From: Chitinophaga pinensis
GTDB lineage: Bacteria; Bacteroidota; Bacteroidia; UBA7662
Length of the DNA: 36,387 nt
Assembly (NCBI GenBank): GCA_945874665.1
Contig: CAMCHJ010000019.1
Location: 1-36,387 of the forward strand
Direction: 5' to 3'
In this document: piece after piece, positions 8,456 to 17,328 of the stretch
Position numbering within the stretch: the first letter of the stretch is position 1
Layout: each line of letters opens with the position of its first letter
Translations under genes and position numbers: made by a program
The notes under the pieces: model-generated
Told to the model about the DNA's origin: nothing
Seen by the model: only the letters and a program-made list of their open reading frames with translations
Databases searched by the model: none

Positions 8456-9426
8456 TTGCTAGTCTTTTTAATTTGCTCCAAATTCAACAAAGGCAAAACG
8501 TTGTTCCCTTTTTCATCTACAATTACCTTGTTACCTATTTTGGGCAAGATGCGCTCCATGGTTTCGAGGTAGATGCGCTTCTTAGTAACTTCTGGTGCCT
8601 TCATGTATTCGGTATAGAGTGAATTAAAGCGGGCAGCTTCGCCTCGTGCGCCATTTACCCGGGTGAGGGCGTAGGCTTCGGCCAACTGCACCGTTTCTTG
8701 CGCTTCGCCTTTGGCCCGCGGCACCACGCGGTTGTATTCTGATTCGGCTTTGTTGATGAGCGTTTCGCGCTCTTGTTGGGCTTGGTTTACGGCATTAAAG
8801 CTGGCGCGCACGGGTTGCGGTGGATTTACGTCTTGCAGTACTACTTGGTCGATACGGATGCCGTTTTCGTACTCATCGCACAACTTTTGCAGCAATACTT
8901 CGACGGTTGAAGCTACCTCTTGGCGGCCTACGGTGAGCACTTCATTCACGGTGCGGTTGCCAACTGTTTTACGCATGGCTGATTCCGACATATCGCGGAG
9001 CGCTTGCTCAGCATCGCGTACTTTAAAGAGGTATTTATACGAGTCCACGATGCGATACTGCACCACCCACTCTACATCAGCCATGTTTAAGTCGCCACTG
9101 AGCATGCTCGATTCGTCTTCATAACTGTCGTCCGCATACTCAGTGCGCGTGCCTGGATTGGTAGTTCTGAAGCCAAATTCATGCTTGAGTTGGCGCTGCA
9201 CCGGAATTTTATGCATCTTCTCAACCCCAAAAGGCAGGATGAAATTAAGACCGGGCTGCAGGGTACGACTGTATTTGCCGAGGTTGATCACTACGCCTTC
9301 TTCTTCGGGACCGATGGTGCGGATAGAGGTGGCCAAGGTAATCACCACCAACAAGCCAAAAATAAGGCGCATGGCATATTTTCGTAGCAGGTATTCGTAA
9401 TAATTCCAGTTAAACGCTTCGGCCAT
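8452..9426 (-). CDS. hflK: HflK-type SPFH/prohibitin-domain membrane protease regulator
   Basis: 324 residues, partner of HflC. A transmembrane helix at about 20-36 is followed by IGPEEEGVVINLGKYSRT and LQPGLNFILPFGVEK, which is characteristic of HflK SPFH domains, then by a helical region about 230-300. It lacks the long Gly/Gln-rich N-terminal extension of the E. coli protein, so it is shorter, as is usual in Bacteroidota. It is first of the hflK-hflC pair. The gene-free stretch behind it would carry its promoter, but no good consensus was seen. Confidence 0.93.
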   Translation of the reverse strand: MAEAFNWNYYEYLLRKYAMRLIFGLLVVITLATSIRTIGPEEEGVVINLGKYSRTLQPGLNFILPFGVEKMHKIPVQRQLKHEFGFRTTNPGTRTEYADDSYEDESSMLSGDLNMADVEWVVQYRIVDSYKYLFKVRDAEQALRDMSESAMRKTVGNRTVNEVLTVGRQEVASTVEVLLQKLCDEYENGIRIDQVVLQDVNPPQPVRASFNAVNQAQQERETLINKAESEYNRVVPRAKGEAQETVQLAEAYALTRVNGARGEAARFNSLYTEYMKAPEVTKKRIYLETMERILPKIGNKVIVDEKGNNVLPLLNLEQIKKTSK

Positions 9427-9778
9427 AACAATTTCATTTGAGATTTCACAAGATACCGAAAAGCCAGCTATAAGATTGAAAATTAACGCTTTTTAGGGAA
9501 TGTACTGGTGCTGCCTGCTGGAGCAAACGGCGACTTCTACGGAGGAGTCAGGCCAGTGCGTATGAAGCACCTTGCTGAGCGGCGCGGTCTGTAAACGTAC
9601 ATGCGACTGTAGCAAAAGAGACGCTAACAAATTTTGCCTAAAGTCAAAAAAACACTGGCTGAAGGCCCGCTTACTATCTCCTTTCAGAAAAAAAAACAAG
9701 ACTTATAGTACAATTAACAATTTCTTATTAATTTGCTCAAGATTTCATCACATAAATTCAAAAAACAATAATATAACC
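9427..9778. other. Gene-free divergent region between hflK and the T9SS protein gene
   Basis: About 350 bp with no convincing coding sequence. The plus-strand frame of the next gene remains open back to 9572, but those codons give a basic, low-complexity stretch unlike a signal peptide, so it is treated as leader. The last 80 bp are AT-rich and include TATTAATTTG, a poor match to the -7 consensus, so the promoter is not located with confidence. Confidence 0.5.
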
Positions 9779-10768
9779 ATGAAAAAAGCACTACTCCTCC
9801 TGGTGTTGGTAACGGCAGGTTACTTTGCAAAGGCTCAAACCACCAACGTGACTTTCCAGGTCGACATGAACGCCTACACCGGCACCTTCACCACCCCTGA
9901 GCTCAATGGCACCTTCAATGGCTGGTGCGGCAATTGTGCGCCCATGAGTGACCCAAACAACGACGGCATTTGGACCATCACCATTCCGCTGCCTATAGGT
10001 GCTACTGTTGAGTATAAGTTTTCGCATGACAACTGGGCTGGTCAAGAAACAAACAATCCAGCTGAGTCATGCACCAACGGCAACGCCCAATTTACCAACC
10101 GTGTATTGGTTGTACCCAGTGCCGCCACCACCTTGGGCGTAGTATGCTGGGGCTCTTGCTCGCCATGTGCGGCTACACCAACGACTGCCAATGTAACTTT
10201 TAGGGTCGACATGAACGAGTTCACAGGCACCTTCACCACACCTGAGCTCAACGGCACCTTCAACAGCTGGTGTGGCAACTGCGCCCCGATGACCGACGCG
10301 AACAACGACGACATTTGGCAAATCACCATCAACATGCCACTTGGCGACACGATAGAGTACAAATTTTCGCACGACAACTGGGGCGGGCAAGAAACCAATG
10401 ACCCTACAGCGCCATGCACCAACGGCAATACCCAGTTCACGAACCGCGTATTGATTATAAGTGGCGACACCATCATGCCAGCGGTATGTTGGGGCAGCTG
10501 CTTGCCGTGTGGCATGAGCAGTAACGTGGCAGAAATAGCGCCTAACAGTGTGCGCATGTTCCCAAATCCTGCCAAAGGCACCGTGACTTTTGAGAGCGAC
10601 GAGGCAGGCAGCATCCAGCTTTACGACCTCACTGGCCGCTTGGTGCTGCAAACCAAACTCGAGGCAGTATCACAAACGGTTTCGCTTGAGGGCCTCAAAG
10701 CGGGCTTGTATGTGGCGCAGTGGCAGGGACAAAAATCGACACAAAGCCTACGACTCATCGTACAATAA
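9779..10768 (+). CDS. Secreted protein with two carbohydrate-binding-like modules and a T9SS sorting domain
   Basis: 329 residues. A signal peptide (1-20, ending AKAQ) is followed by two near-identical modules of about 109 residues (from about 23 and 138). Each runs NVTFxVDMN, ELNGTFNxWCGNC, IEYKFSHDNW and CWGSCxPC, and each has conserved cysteines. The VDM...GTFN.W...YKF pattern resembles starch-binding-type (CBM20/CBM48-like) beta-sandwiches common in secreted Bacteroidota proteins. Residues about 257-329 (MFPNPAKG, LYDLTGRLV, LKAGLYV) form a type A T9SS C-terminal domain, so the protein should be exported by T9SS and fixed to the cell surface or released. There is no catalytic domain. The start at 9779 is chosen because it begins the signal peptide. 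Confidence 0.88.
   Translation: MKKALLLLVLVTAGYFAKAQTTNVTFQVDMNAYTGTFTTPELNGTFNGWCGNCAPMSDPNNDGIWTITIPLPIGATVEYKFSHDNWAGQETNNPAESCTNGNAQFTNRVLVVPSAATTLGVVCWGSCSPCAATPTTANVTFRVDMNEFTGTFTTPELNGTFNSWCGNCAPMTDANNDDIWQITINMPLGDTIEYKFSHDNWGGQETNDPTAPCTNGNTQFTNRVLIISGDTIMPAVCWGSCLPCGMSSNVAEIAPNSVRMFPNPAKGTVTFESDEAGSIQLYDLTGRLVLQTKLEAVSQTVSLEGLKAGLYVAQWQGQKSTQSLRLIVQ
9845..10516 (+). repeat. In-gene tandem duplication of a ~109-residue module
   Basis: The DNA from about 9845 and from about 10190 encodes the same module twice at a 115-codon period. Many codons match between the copies (for example CACCTTCACCAC and CACCTGAGCTCAA-type stretches), so the duplication looks fairly recent. It is separated by a short Ala/Thr/Pro linker. 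Confidence 0.85.
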
Positions 10769-10787
10769 AATTCTCCCTTATCTTAGA

Positions 10788-10815
10788 GCCCTCTCACAGC
10801 AGAGGGCTTTTTTTT
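10788..10815 (+). terminator. Intrinsic terminator after the T9SS protein gene
   Basis: GCCCTCT (10788-10794) pairs with AGAGGGC (10801-10807) across CACAGC, followed by eight T residues. It is a strong rho-independent terminator 19 bp after the stop at 10768. Its T-run ends only about 15 bp before the next ATG (10831). Confidence 0.88.
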
Positions 10816-10830
10816 GCCTAAACACAACTT

Positions 10831-12249
10831 ATGCGTAAATCACTCTTATTTATCGTTTCGGTGTTTTTCTTTTGGGGCTTTGTAGCTGCCAGCAACGACA
10901 TCCTTATCCCTGTTTTTAAAGAAAAACTACAGCTCTTACAGTGGCAAAGTCAGATGATTGCCTTTGCATTTTACGTAGCCTATACCGTAGGTTCGTTGAG
11001 TTATGTCGCCATTTCTAAGCTGCGTGGGCGCGATTTGGTAGCGAGTTGGGGCTACGGTAAATCGTTGGCCGTAGGATTGTTTATATCGGCGGCGGGTACG
11101 TTGTTATTCATCCCGGCAGCCAACAATGCTTCCTTTCCGTTATTGTTGATGGGTTTGATTGTGGTGGGCATCGGTTTTAGTCTGCAACAAACGGTTGCCA
11201 ATCCGCTCGCCATTTCCTTAGGCAGTCCCGAAACCGGCTCCCAACGCCTCAGCATGGCTGGCGGCATCAACAACCTCGGCACCACCTTAGGACCGTTATT
11301 ACTCAGCTTTGCTATTTTCGGACAAGCCGGTACGGGTGCAGCGCCAACGCTTGATATTGCAGCGGTTAAAATCCCTTACCTCATCCTTGGCGCCTGCTTC
11401 GTGTTTTTTGGCATGCTGTTTTGGCGGATGGATTTAGGAAAGCCCGAAGAAGCCATTTTGGATGAAAGTTCAAACACCCTCCCCACCGAAAGCATTTTCA
11501 AAGCACCACAAGTGTGGATGGGCATGATCGCCATCTTTTTATATGTAGGCGTCGAAGTAAGTACGGCCAGCAATTTGCCAGAGTACCTCAAAATGTACCA
11601 TGACATTAAGCTCGATCAAATGGCCCCTTACATTTCGTTGTTTTGGGCGAGTTTGATGATCGGTCGCTGGACTGCTGCCTCGGGTGCCTTGGGTGCTAAA
11701 GGCAGCCAACGTGCGCTTCTCCGTTGGGCGCTGCCAATGGTAGCTTTTGGCCTGTTTATGCTCATCAACATGCTCGGCGGCTATGATGTAACGCAGTTCA
11801 TACCCTTTATAGGCGCAGTATTGGTGCTGATAGTGGCCGATTTGCTGGTGAAAGGAAATCCTGTGAAGCAGTTGTTTTTATATGCCAGTCTGGGCATTGT
11901 AGCCACACTCGTAGGCATGTATGCAGAGGGGCCTGTGGCCATCTACTCCTTTATAGCTGTAGGTTTGTTTTGCTCTACCTTGTGGCCCTGCATTTTTACC
12001 TTGGCCATTGCTGGTATGGGCACCCGTACTTCGCAAGTTTCGAACGCCTTGATCATGATGATCATGGGTGGTGGTTTTGTAAGTGTTTTTCAAGGCTGGT
12101 TGAGCTCCGACGAACTGATGGGCATCCGCGGCTCCTACTGGGTGGGTGTTGTTTGCTTTGCCTACCTCGCCTTTTATGCCTACCGCATGCGGCTGGTATT
12201 GCAGAAAAGAGGCATTGTGCTGGAGGAGGCTGCTTCGAGCGGCCACTAA
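10831..12249 (+). CDS. MFS sugar:proton symporter, FucP/GluP family
   Basis: 472 residues with about twelve membrane helices. The N-terminus (FFFWGFVAASNDILIPVFKE) and the helix-4/5 region QQTVANPLAISLGSPETGSQ, GGINNLGTTLGPLL are typical of the fucose/glucose-galactose permease family (FHS group of the MFS), which imports free monosaccharides with protons. The conserved ANPL, in place of the NPY of FucP, favours the glucose/galactose branch, but the substrate is not proven. It converges on the carbohydrate operon with 6 bp between stops. The strong terminator just upstream leaves very little room for a promoter. A role in taking up sugars released by the adjacent glycosidases is inferred. Confidence 0.9.
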   Translation: MRKSLLFIVSVFFFWGFVAASNDILIPVFKEKLQLLQWQSQMIAFAFYVAYTVGSLSYVAISKLRGRDLVASWGYGKSLAVGLFISAAGTLLFIPAANNASFPLLLMGLIVVGIGFSLQQTVANPLAISLGSPETGSQRLSMAGGINNLGTTLGPLLLSFAIFGQAGTGAAPTLDIAAVKIPYLILGACFVFFGMLFWRMDLGKPEEAILDESSNTLPTESIFKAPQVWMGMIAIFLYVGVEVSTASNLPEYLKMYHDIKLDQMAPYISLFWASLMIGRWTAASGALGAKGSQRALLRWALPMVAFGLFMLINMLGGYDVTQFIPFIGAVLVLIVADLLVKGNPVKQLFLYASLGIVATLVGMYAEGPVAIYSFIAVGLFCSTLWPCIFTLAIAGMGTRTSQVSNALIMMIMGGGFVSVFQGWLSSDELMGIRGSYWVGVVCFAYLAFYAYRMRLVLQKRGIVLEEAASSGH

Positions 12250-12255
12250 GCTTGT

Positions 12256-12984
12256 TTAAAGCTCGAAAAGAAAGCCCTTTTGTACCAGTTGTTCGTAGCG
12301 CTTCGGATCGAACCTGAACAAGCGTGCGGGACGGTGGCGGACTTCTTTTTGGGTTTTGTCGAGGGGAATGAGCACATTCATCGACAACATTTTCTTTCTG
12401 AAATTCCCTTTGTCGAAAGCGGTATTGAGGATGGTTTCGTACAAATGTTGCAATTGTGCCAAGGTAAATTCTTCGGGCAAGAGCTCAAAGCCAATGGGCT
12501 GGTGCTGCACCTTGTGATGCAGGTGCGCCATGGCTGCTTCCAAAATTTGGCGGTGGTCAAAGGCCATCTCCCCGATTGCATCTAAATTTTTCCAATATGC
12601 TTCGCTGGCCCAGGAGGATGGGTGGGGATTGTACAAGTTTTTATCTAGCAAAGCGTAATACACCACTGTTACAACGCGCCCAATGGGGTGGCGGTGCACA
12701 GCACCAAAGGTGTTTATTTGTTCGAGGTATATGTCGGGAAGGCCTGTTAAATCGTGTAAAACGCGTTTAGAGGCCTGGGTGATGTCTTCATTCAACGTTA
12801 CCAAATCACCAGGTATGGCTTCAAAGCCGGCATAAGGCTCTACGCCCCGTTCAACCAACAATACCTGCAGATTTTGTCCGTCGTAACCAAAAACCACACA
12901 ATCAACCGAGATGCCAAACTGGAAAAAACTGTCTAATCGTTTGCGCTCGGCTTGCAGGTCGGAGGATATTTGGACTTGCGTCAT
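12256..12984 (-). CDS. NrtR/AraR-type regulator: inactive Nudix domain plus winged helix
   Basis: 242 residues. Residues about 20-150 form a Nudix fold (VDCVVFGYDGQNLQVLLVER) and about 155-242 a winged helix with the family signatures GFELLPEEFTLAQLQHLYE, GNFRKKML and RPARLFRFD. This is the layout of NrtR (NAD regulator) and of the Bacteroidota arabinose regulator AraR. The Nudix box from G59 to L82 keeps R74 and G81, but the catalytic glutamates of REUxEE are V75, D78 and L79, so hydrolysis is unlikely and ligand sensing is expected. It is the last gene of the eight-gene operon, 10 bp after the GH3 gene, so it probably regulates that operon in response to a sugar. Confidence 0.86.
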   Translation of the reverse strand: MTQVQISSDLQAERKRLDSFFQFGISVDCVVFGYDGQNLQVLLVERGVEPYAGFEAIPGDLVTLNEDITQASKRVLHDLTGLPDIYLEQINTFGAVHRHPIGRVVTVVYYALLDKNLYNPHPSSWASEAYWKNLDAIGEMAFDHRQILEAAMAHLHHKVQHQPIGFELLPEEFTLAQLQHLYETILNTAFDKGNFRKKMLSMNVLIPLDKTQKEVRHRPARLFRFDPKRYEQLVQKGFLFEL

Positions 12985-12994
12985 GGGTTTTGTA

Positions 12995-15235
12995 TTAATC
13001 GATTACAAAGGTAAGTGAATTAGCAACATCCGCGCTATTGGGCACCAGCCATGCGGTTACTTTTCCTTTAGCAAGATGTTTTTGTCCTTGGGCATCAAAA
13101 TGTGCAAGCGATCCAGGCGTAAGCATAAAAACCACCTTTTTGGTAGCGCCGGCTGCCAGTGGTAGCTGTTGAAAATCGAGCAATTGGCGGCCCGGACTTA
13201 TACCGTGCTTGCTGGCGGGTAGCTTGGCGTAAAGCTGTACGGTTTCGGTGCCAGCGACTTGCGATGTATTGGTGATTTCGACGCTTAAAACTACTTTGCC
13301 GTTGGGCAGTTGTTGTAATTTGGGCACGCTGTAAGTAAAGGTGCTGTAGCTTAGGCCGTAGCCAAAGGGGTAAACTGGACTGTTGGGCAGGTCGTTGTAC
13401 TGCGACCAAAACACCTCTTTCGAAGGTCCTGGCCGGCCGCCTGTATAATCATTGTAAGCCATGGGGATTTGGCCCTCGTGCCGTGGGAAAGTCATCGGCA
13501 GGCGCCCCGAAGGATTGTGATCGCCCAGGAGCACGGCTGCCACCGCATCGCCGGCATGGGTGCCAGGTTGCCAAGCGAGCAGCAGGGCACCGAGTTTGGT
13601 GCGGATGTCATCGGGAATTATGAGCGGCCTGCCTGCAAACAGCACCAGTACCACCCTTGGATGCTGCTGCACCAAGGCGCGTAAAAAAGCTTCTTGCAAA
13701 CCGGGTAGGTGAATGGAGGCACGGCTGCGGCCTTCACCCGACTGGTAGCCATGCTCGCCGAGTGCTACAATGGCCGTTTTGGCAGATAATGCCAGTGCCA
13801 TGGCCCCTGCCCAGCCTGTAGTGTCAGTTTCATTTACTTGTATAGGGGCGTGGAAGGCCTCGATACCGCTCCAAGCCACAGGACCACCTGCCCAGCGCAG
13901 GTCGGGGAAATAGGCCTGCAAACCCGTTGTGAGGGGAATGGCCGTACCATTATCAGCCGACACCCGCCAGTTGCCCAGGGGCGCCGTGCGGTCATTGGCC
14001 AAGGCCCCAAGCAACACTACGTCTTCGTTGAGTTGTAGGGGCAGTATCCCTTTGTTTTCGAGCAAAACCATCGATTTTTTCGCCATTTCAAGCGCATCTT
14101 TGTGTAAAGTGGCGCTGCCGATGGTGGTGGCCTCGCGTTCTTCATCGCAATAACGATAAGGATCATCGAACAAGCCGAGGGCGAATTTGAGTCGCAGGAT
14201 GCGTCGCACGGCTTCGTTAACACGCGCTTCTGGCACCCGCTTTTGCCTCACAGCATCGGCCAAATGCCGGACGTAGGCCATCGATTCCATGTCCATATCG
14301 CAACCCGCCAAGGCCGCCAACTCCGCAGCCTCCTGCAAAGAAGCCGCATACCCATGGGCCATCATTTCCTGAATGGAGCCCCAATCCGATACCACCATCC
14401 CCTTAAAAGCCCAGTCCTTTTTAAGAATCTGGCGCATCAAAAACGAATCGGCCGACGCAGGAACGCCATTGTAAGCCGTAAAGGCATTCATAAAAGTGGC
14501 CACCCCAGCCTCTTGCGCGGCTTTAAAGGGCGGCAAAATGTTGTTGTACAGGGTATAAGCGCTAAAATCGGTGTGGTGGTAATCGCGACCCGCTTGCACA
14601 TAGCCATAACCTGCAAAATGTTTGGCGCAGGCGGCGATGGTATTGGGTGCACTTAAATCATCCCCCTGAAAACCCCGCACCCGTGCCGTAGCAATACGCG
14701 CACCGAGGTAAGGATCTTCGCCGGCACCTTCCATCACCCTGCCCCAGCGTGGGTCACGCGAAATATCGACCATCGGCGCGAAAGTCCAGTTAATACCCGC
14801 CGCCGATGCCTCTGTGGCCCCATTGCGTGCAGACTTTTCGATGGCTTGGAGGTCCCAGCTCGCCGCCTCCGCCAAAGGAATGGGCGTAAGGGTTTTGTAA
14901 CCGTGAATGACATCGCAGCCAAAAATCAAAGGAATACCCAAGCGGGTTTGCTCCACGGCAATTTTTTGCAAGGCCCGCACTTCTTTTACACCCTGTACAT
15001 TTAAAACCGAACCTACCCCGCCTTTTCTAAGGATTTCGTAGCGCTCTAAGGAGTTGCCTTCGGCGGGCACAGGCCCTGTGGCATTCCAAAAGCCGTTAAA
15101 CTGGTTCATTTGACCTATTTTTTCATCCAAAGTCATGAGCCGCATCACCGAATCGATGCGCTGCTCAAAGTTTTGGGCAGAAACCAGGGAGGCACAAGGC
15201 AAAAAAAAGAGCGAAAGGAGTAAACGCAGCTTCAT
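12995..15235 (-). CDS. bglX: Periplasmic beta-glucosidase, GH3 family
   Basis: 746 residues from the ATG at 15235 (a GTG one codon upstream is possible). A signal peptide (about 1-20, ending SAQ) precedes a full GH3 architecture: the N-terminal barrel with LMTLDEKIGQM and GCDVIHGYKT, the nucleophile D284 in GMVVSDWG, the C-terminal sandwich domain (ALGEHGYQSGEGRSRA) and a fibronectin-like domain with YPFGYGLSYSTF. The family releases terminal beta-glucose from short beta-glucans, and BglX of E. coli is the closest named relative. It is seventh in the operon, directly after the GH16 gene, which fits a two-step breakdown of beta-1,3/1,4-glucan. Confidence 0.94.
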   Translation of the reverse strand: MKLRLLLSLFFLPCASLVSAQNFEQRIDSVMRLMTLDEKIGQMNQFNGFWNATGPVPAEGNSLERYEILRKGGVGSVLNVQGVKEVRALQKIAVEQTRLGIPLIFGCDVIHGYKTLTPIPLAEAASWDLQAIEKSARNGATEASAAGINWTFAPMVDISRDPRWGRVMEGAGEDPYLGARIATARVRGFQGDDLSAPNTIAACAKHFAGYGYVQAGRDYHHTDFSAYTLYNNILPPFKAAQEAGVATFMNAFTAYNGVPASADSFLMRQILKKDWAFKGMVVSDWGSIQEMMAHGYAASLQEAAELAALAGCDMDMESMAYVRHLADAVRQKRVPEARVNEAVRRILRLKFALGLFDDPYRYCDEEREATTIGSATLHKDALEMAKKSMVLLENKGILPLQLNEDVVLLGALANDRTAPLGNWRVSADNGTAIPLTTGLQAYFPDLRWAGGPVAWSGIEAFHAPIQVNETDTTGWAGAMALALSAKTAIVALGEHGYQSGEGRSRASIHLPGLQEAFLRALVQQHPRVVLVLFAGRPLIIPDDIRTKLGALLLAWQPGTHAGDAVAAVLLGDHNPSGRLPMTFPRHEGQIPMAYNDYTGGRPGPSKEVFWSQYNDLPNSPVYPFGYGLSYSTFTYSVPKLQQLPNGKVVLSVEITNTSQVAGTETVQLYAKLPASKHGISPGRQLLDFQQLPLAAGATKKVVFMLTPGSLAHFDAQGQKHLAKGKVTAWLVPNSADVANSLTFVID

Positions 15236-15241
15236 CACAGG

Positions 15242-16075
15242 CTAAAAGGGTTCGTACAAAAACGAGCGAATCACAATTTCATAGTCGTTGGCCGTGCTCG
15301 GTCCTGTGGCCTGGTTGGTTACCAACCACAAATTGATGCGGGCGTTGGTGGTAGGCCCCGGCGCCGGTATGATGATTGGTCTGCTGGTGATGCCCCCCTC
15401 CTCTTTTACACGCGCAGGATTATTTAGATCGAACTCCCAAGTAGCAAAAGGCGGGTCGCTGCTTTTGTCGCCGAGCCAGCTTTTCCAGCTAATGAGACTG
15501 TCGGTCCATATAAACTCATGGGTAGTGTGTGTGGTGGCCGCTGCCGCTGGCATTTGATAGCCTTGGGTGCGTTCGGCTTTAAAAGGGCCAAACCAAACGG
15601 GCTGCACCGACATGTGCAATGTTTTGGGATCGCCGGCCACGCCCCAACGGCTAAACTCAATATCCACTTCGCTGTTGGCTTCGTTGACCAGGGTGTTGTT
15701 GTCCCAGGTAAATAACCCCAGCACTGTGTTATCGGGAATATTTACCATATCCGACTCCACCACCCATACATACCGGCCATAGCCTACCACATCGTTCGAA
15801 ATCACCTCAGAGCAATACCAACGGTTGTCGTTGAACTTGCGGATATTGAGGTGCAGGTAGCCACGGTCGTCGAGGTAAGCCGAGCGGAGGTCTTTGCTGA
15901 AGTAATTTGGGCCTGGACCGAACTGCTCTGTGCCCCCTTTGACCGTCCAAATGCGGCCGCTAAAATTGAGCTGATCGCCTGATCGTCCTTGCGGCGCCGG
16001 GGCCGTTTCGATGGCACAGCCAGACAAAAGTGTACTGGCCAACAAGGCCAAAAGCGCTAGGCGTTGCTTTTTCAT
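15242..16075 (-). CDS. GH16-family lipoprotein (beta-glucanase-like)
   Basis: 277 residues. A lipoprotein signal ends at Cys20 (LLSGC), so the protein is membrane-anchored, probably in the outer membrane. The body fits a GH16 jelly roll. The catalytic strand is SEVDIEF at 135-141 (E136, D138, E140), matching the ExDxE core of GH16 with two catalytic glutamates. Aromatic-rich segments (NRWYCSEV, GRYVWVVESDM, LGLFTWDN) line the predicted cleft. GH16 enzymes cut internal beta-1,3 or beta-1,4 bonds in laminarin, lichenin, agar or carrageenan; the exact substrate cannot be read here. Neighbouring GH3 and clan-A genes favour a beta-glucan. Confidence 0.87.
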   Translation of the reverse strand: MKKQRLALLALLASTLLSGCAIETAPAPQGRSGDQLNFSGRIWTVKGGTEQFGPGPNYFSKDLRSAYLDDRGYLHLNIRKFNDNRWYCSEVISNDVVGYGRYVWVVESDMVNIPDNTVLGLFTWDNNTLVNEANSEVDIEFSRWGVAGDPKTLHMSVQPVWFGPFKAERTQGYQMPAAAATTHTTHEFIWTDSLISWKSWLGDKSSDPPFATWEFDLNNPARVKEEGGITSRPIIIPAPGPTTNARINLWLVTNQATGPSTANDYEIVIRSFLYEPF

Positions 16076-16083
16076 GGTACTAT

Positions 16084-17328
16084 TTAGGGTTTAAAGAGTA
16101 ATTCGCCCCATAAGGCAGGACTTTGGTGAAACCCTTCTTGGTCGGCACTGTTCCAGCGCAACTGTTCGCGGCGTGCACGGGCATCGCCTTGGTCGCGGGC
16201 CATTTCGAGCAGGTAGCGACCAGCAAGGCGCCAGGGCTCGCGTGCCAAATCGCTCCAGCGGAGGGTAGCCGTTACGCGGTAGCCACCCTGAGGCAGGGCT
16301 GTTATTTCGCGTTGTAATGGCACTGACTGCTGGGTGCGGAAATCGATGGCTTCGGCCTTTTCGCCTAAACCAATGCCCAGATGGATGTCGCTGAATAAAA
16401 AGCGACCGCGGGGTCGGCTCGACAATTCGGGTTGGGCAGCCAGGGCCACTTCCAAAGCATCACCGTTCCATAAGTTGGCCCCTGTTTGTCCGTTTTGAGG
16501 CATTTCGGCATCGGCCAAGAGGGCTTCTACGCATAAATGTTGGTTGTCCCAGCGCAAGCGCATCGAGTCGCTGCCCACGGCCTGCCAAGGAATTTGCGTA
16601 AAATTGCCCGCCGTTGCTGCTGCCGCTTGTTTGCGGGAAGTGCCGGCATGGCGCACAAGGCGGATGTGCCGCAAAATCACTTCTCCGGCTGCTTCAAACT
16701 GAATGATGAGCTGCTTGATGTTGGAGGCATCTGTGTTTTGCTCGGCCCAGTTAAACTCCTGCAAAGGCAAGCGGATGTGGGCGTATTGGTTGCCAATGGG
16801 ACCGTCGATTACCCAGCGGGCCGACATGCCCATCCAGGCTTGGCGGTTGCTGTAGTCTTCGAGACCAAAAGCCAAGGGCAGGGTCTTTACTGGCCTGCCC
16901 GCCGGAAGTTTTACCTTGAGTTCGATGGCGGCACTGTCGAGCAAAGGCGCCAGGTTTTTACCCGACCACATGTCCCAGCCCACGCCCATGCCCACCCAGC
17001 TGCAGCCCCCACCGGGCTTGTCCCAGCCAATGGTATAAGTAGTATCGCCATTCAGTTTGATTCGCATGCAGCCCTTTTTACTGTCACTCCAGAGCTCCTC
17101 TCCTGCTGCGCCATCTAAAATAACGAGCGACGAAAAGCCTGCTATTTGCTCGTAGTCATTATCGGGATTAGCCATTTCGTACAGCCCCTGGTTGGCAGCA
17201 AAAACCACCTTGCGCGTACTTTGCACTTCCACCTCTTGGAGGAAAAGGGTACGCAGGCTGTCGGGCAACTGTGCCCATGCACTACCTACCAGCAACAAAA
17301 ACGCCATGGCCAGGAGTCCTTTTCTCAT
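16084..17328 (-). CDS. Secreted protein with galactose-binding-like and CBM9-like domains
   Basis: 414 residues with a signal peptide (1-19, ending AWAQ). Residues about 40-230 look like a CBM11/galactose-binding beta-sandwich (GWDMWSGKNLAPLLDSAAIELKV, IRLPLQEFNW, KQLIIQFEAAGEVILRHIRL, each only a short part). Residues about 245-414 resemble CBM9 (MRLRWDNQHLCVEALL, NLWNGDALEVAL, GYRVTATLRWSDL), a domain that binds sugar chain ends. No glycosidase motif is seen. The first four bases overlap the end of the preceding lipoprotein gene (ATGA), so the two are probably made together and may form a glycan-binding pair. Function is inferred from fold resemblance. Confidence 0.75.
   Translation of the reverse strand: MRKGLLAMAFLLLVGSAWAQLPDSLRTLFLQEVEVQSTRKVVFAANQGLYEMANPDNDYEQIAGFSSLVILDGAAGEELWSDSKKGCMRIKLNGDTTYTIGWDKPGGGCSWVGMGVGWDMWSGKNLAPLLDSAAIELKVKLPAGRPVKTLPLAFGLEDYSNRQAWMGMSARWVIDGPIGNQYAHIRLPLQEFNWAEQNTDASNIKQLIIQFEAAGEVILRHIRLVRHAGTSRKQAAAATAGNFTQIPWQAVGSDSMRLRWDNQHLCVEALLADAEMPQNGQTGANLWNGDALEVALAAQPELSSRPRGRFLFSDIHLGIGLGEKAEAIDFRTQQSVPLQREITALPQGGYRVTATLRWSDLAREPWRLAGRYLLEMARDQGDARARREQLRWNSADQEGFHQSPALWGELLFKP

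Noticed and set aside
10042-10651. Two overlapping minus-strand frames of about 190 codons opposite the T9SS protein gene
   Set aside because: They exist because the coding strand is a duplicated module; the two halves of each frame repeat like the real gene and no motif supports them.
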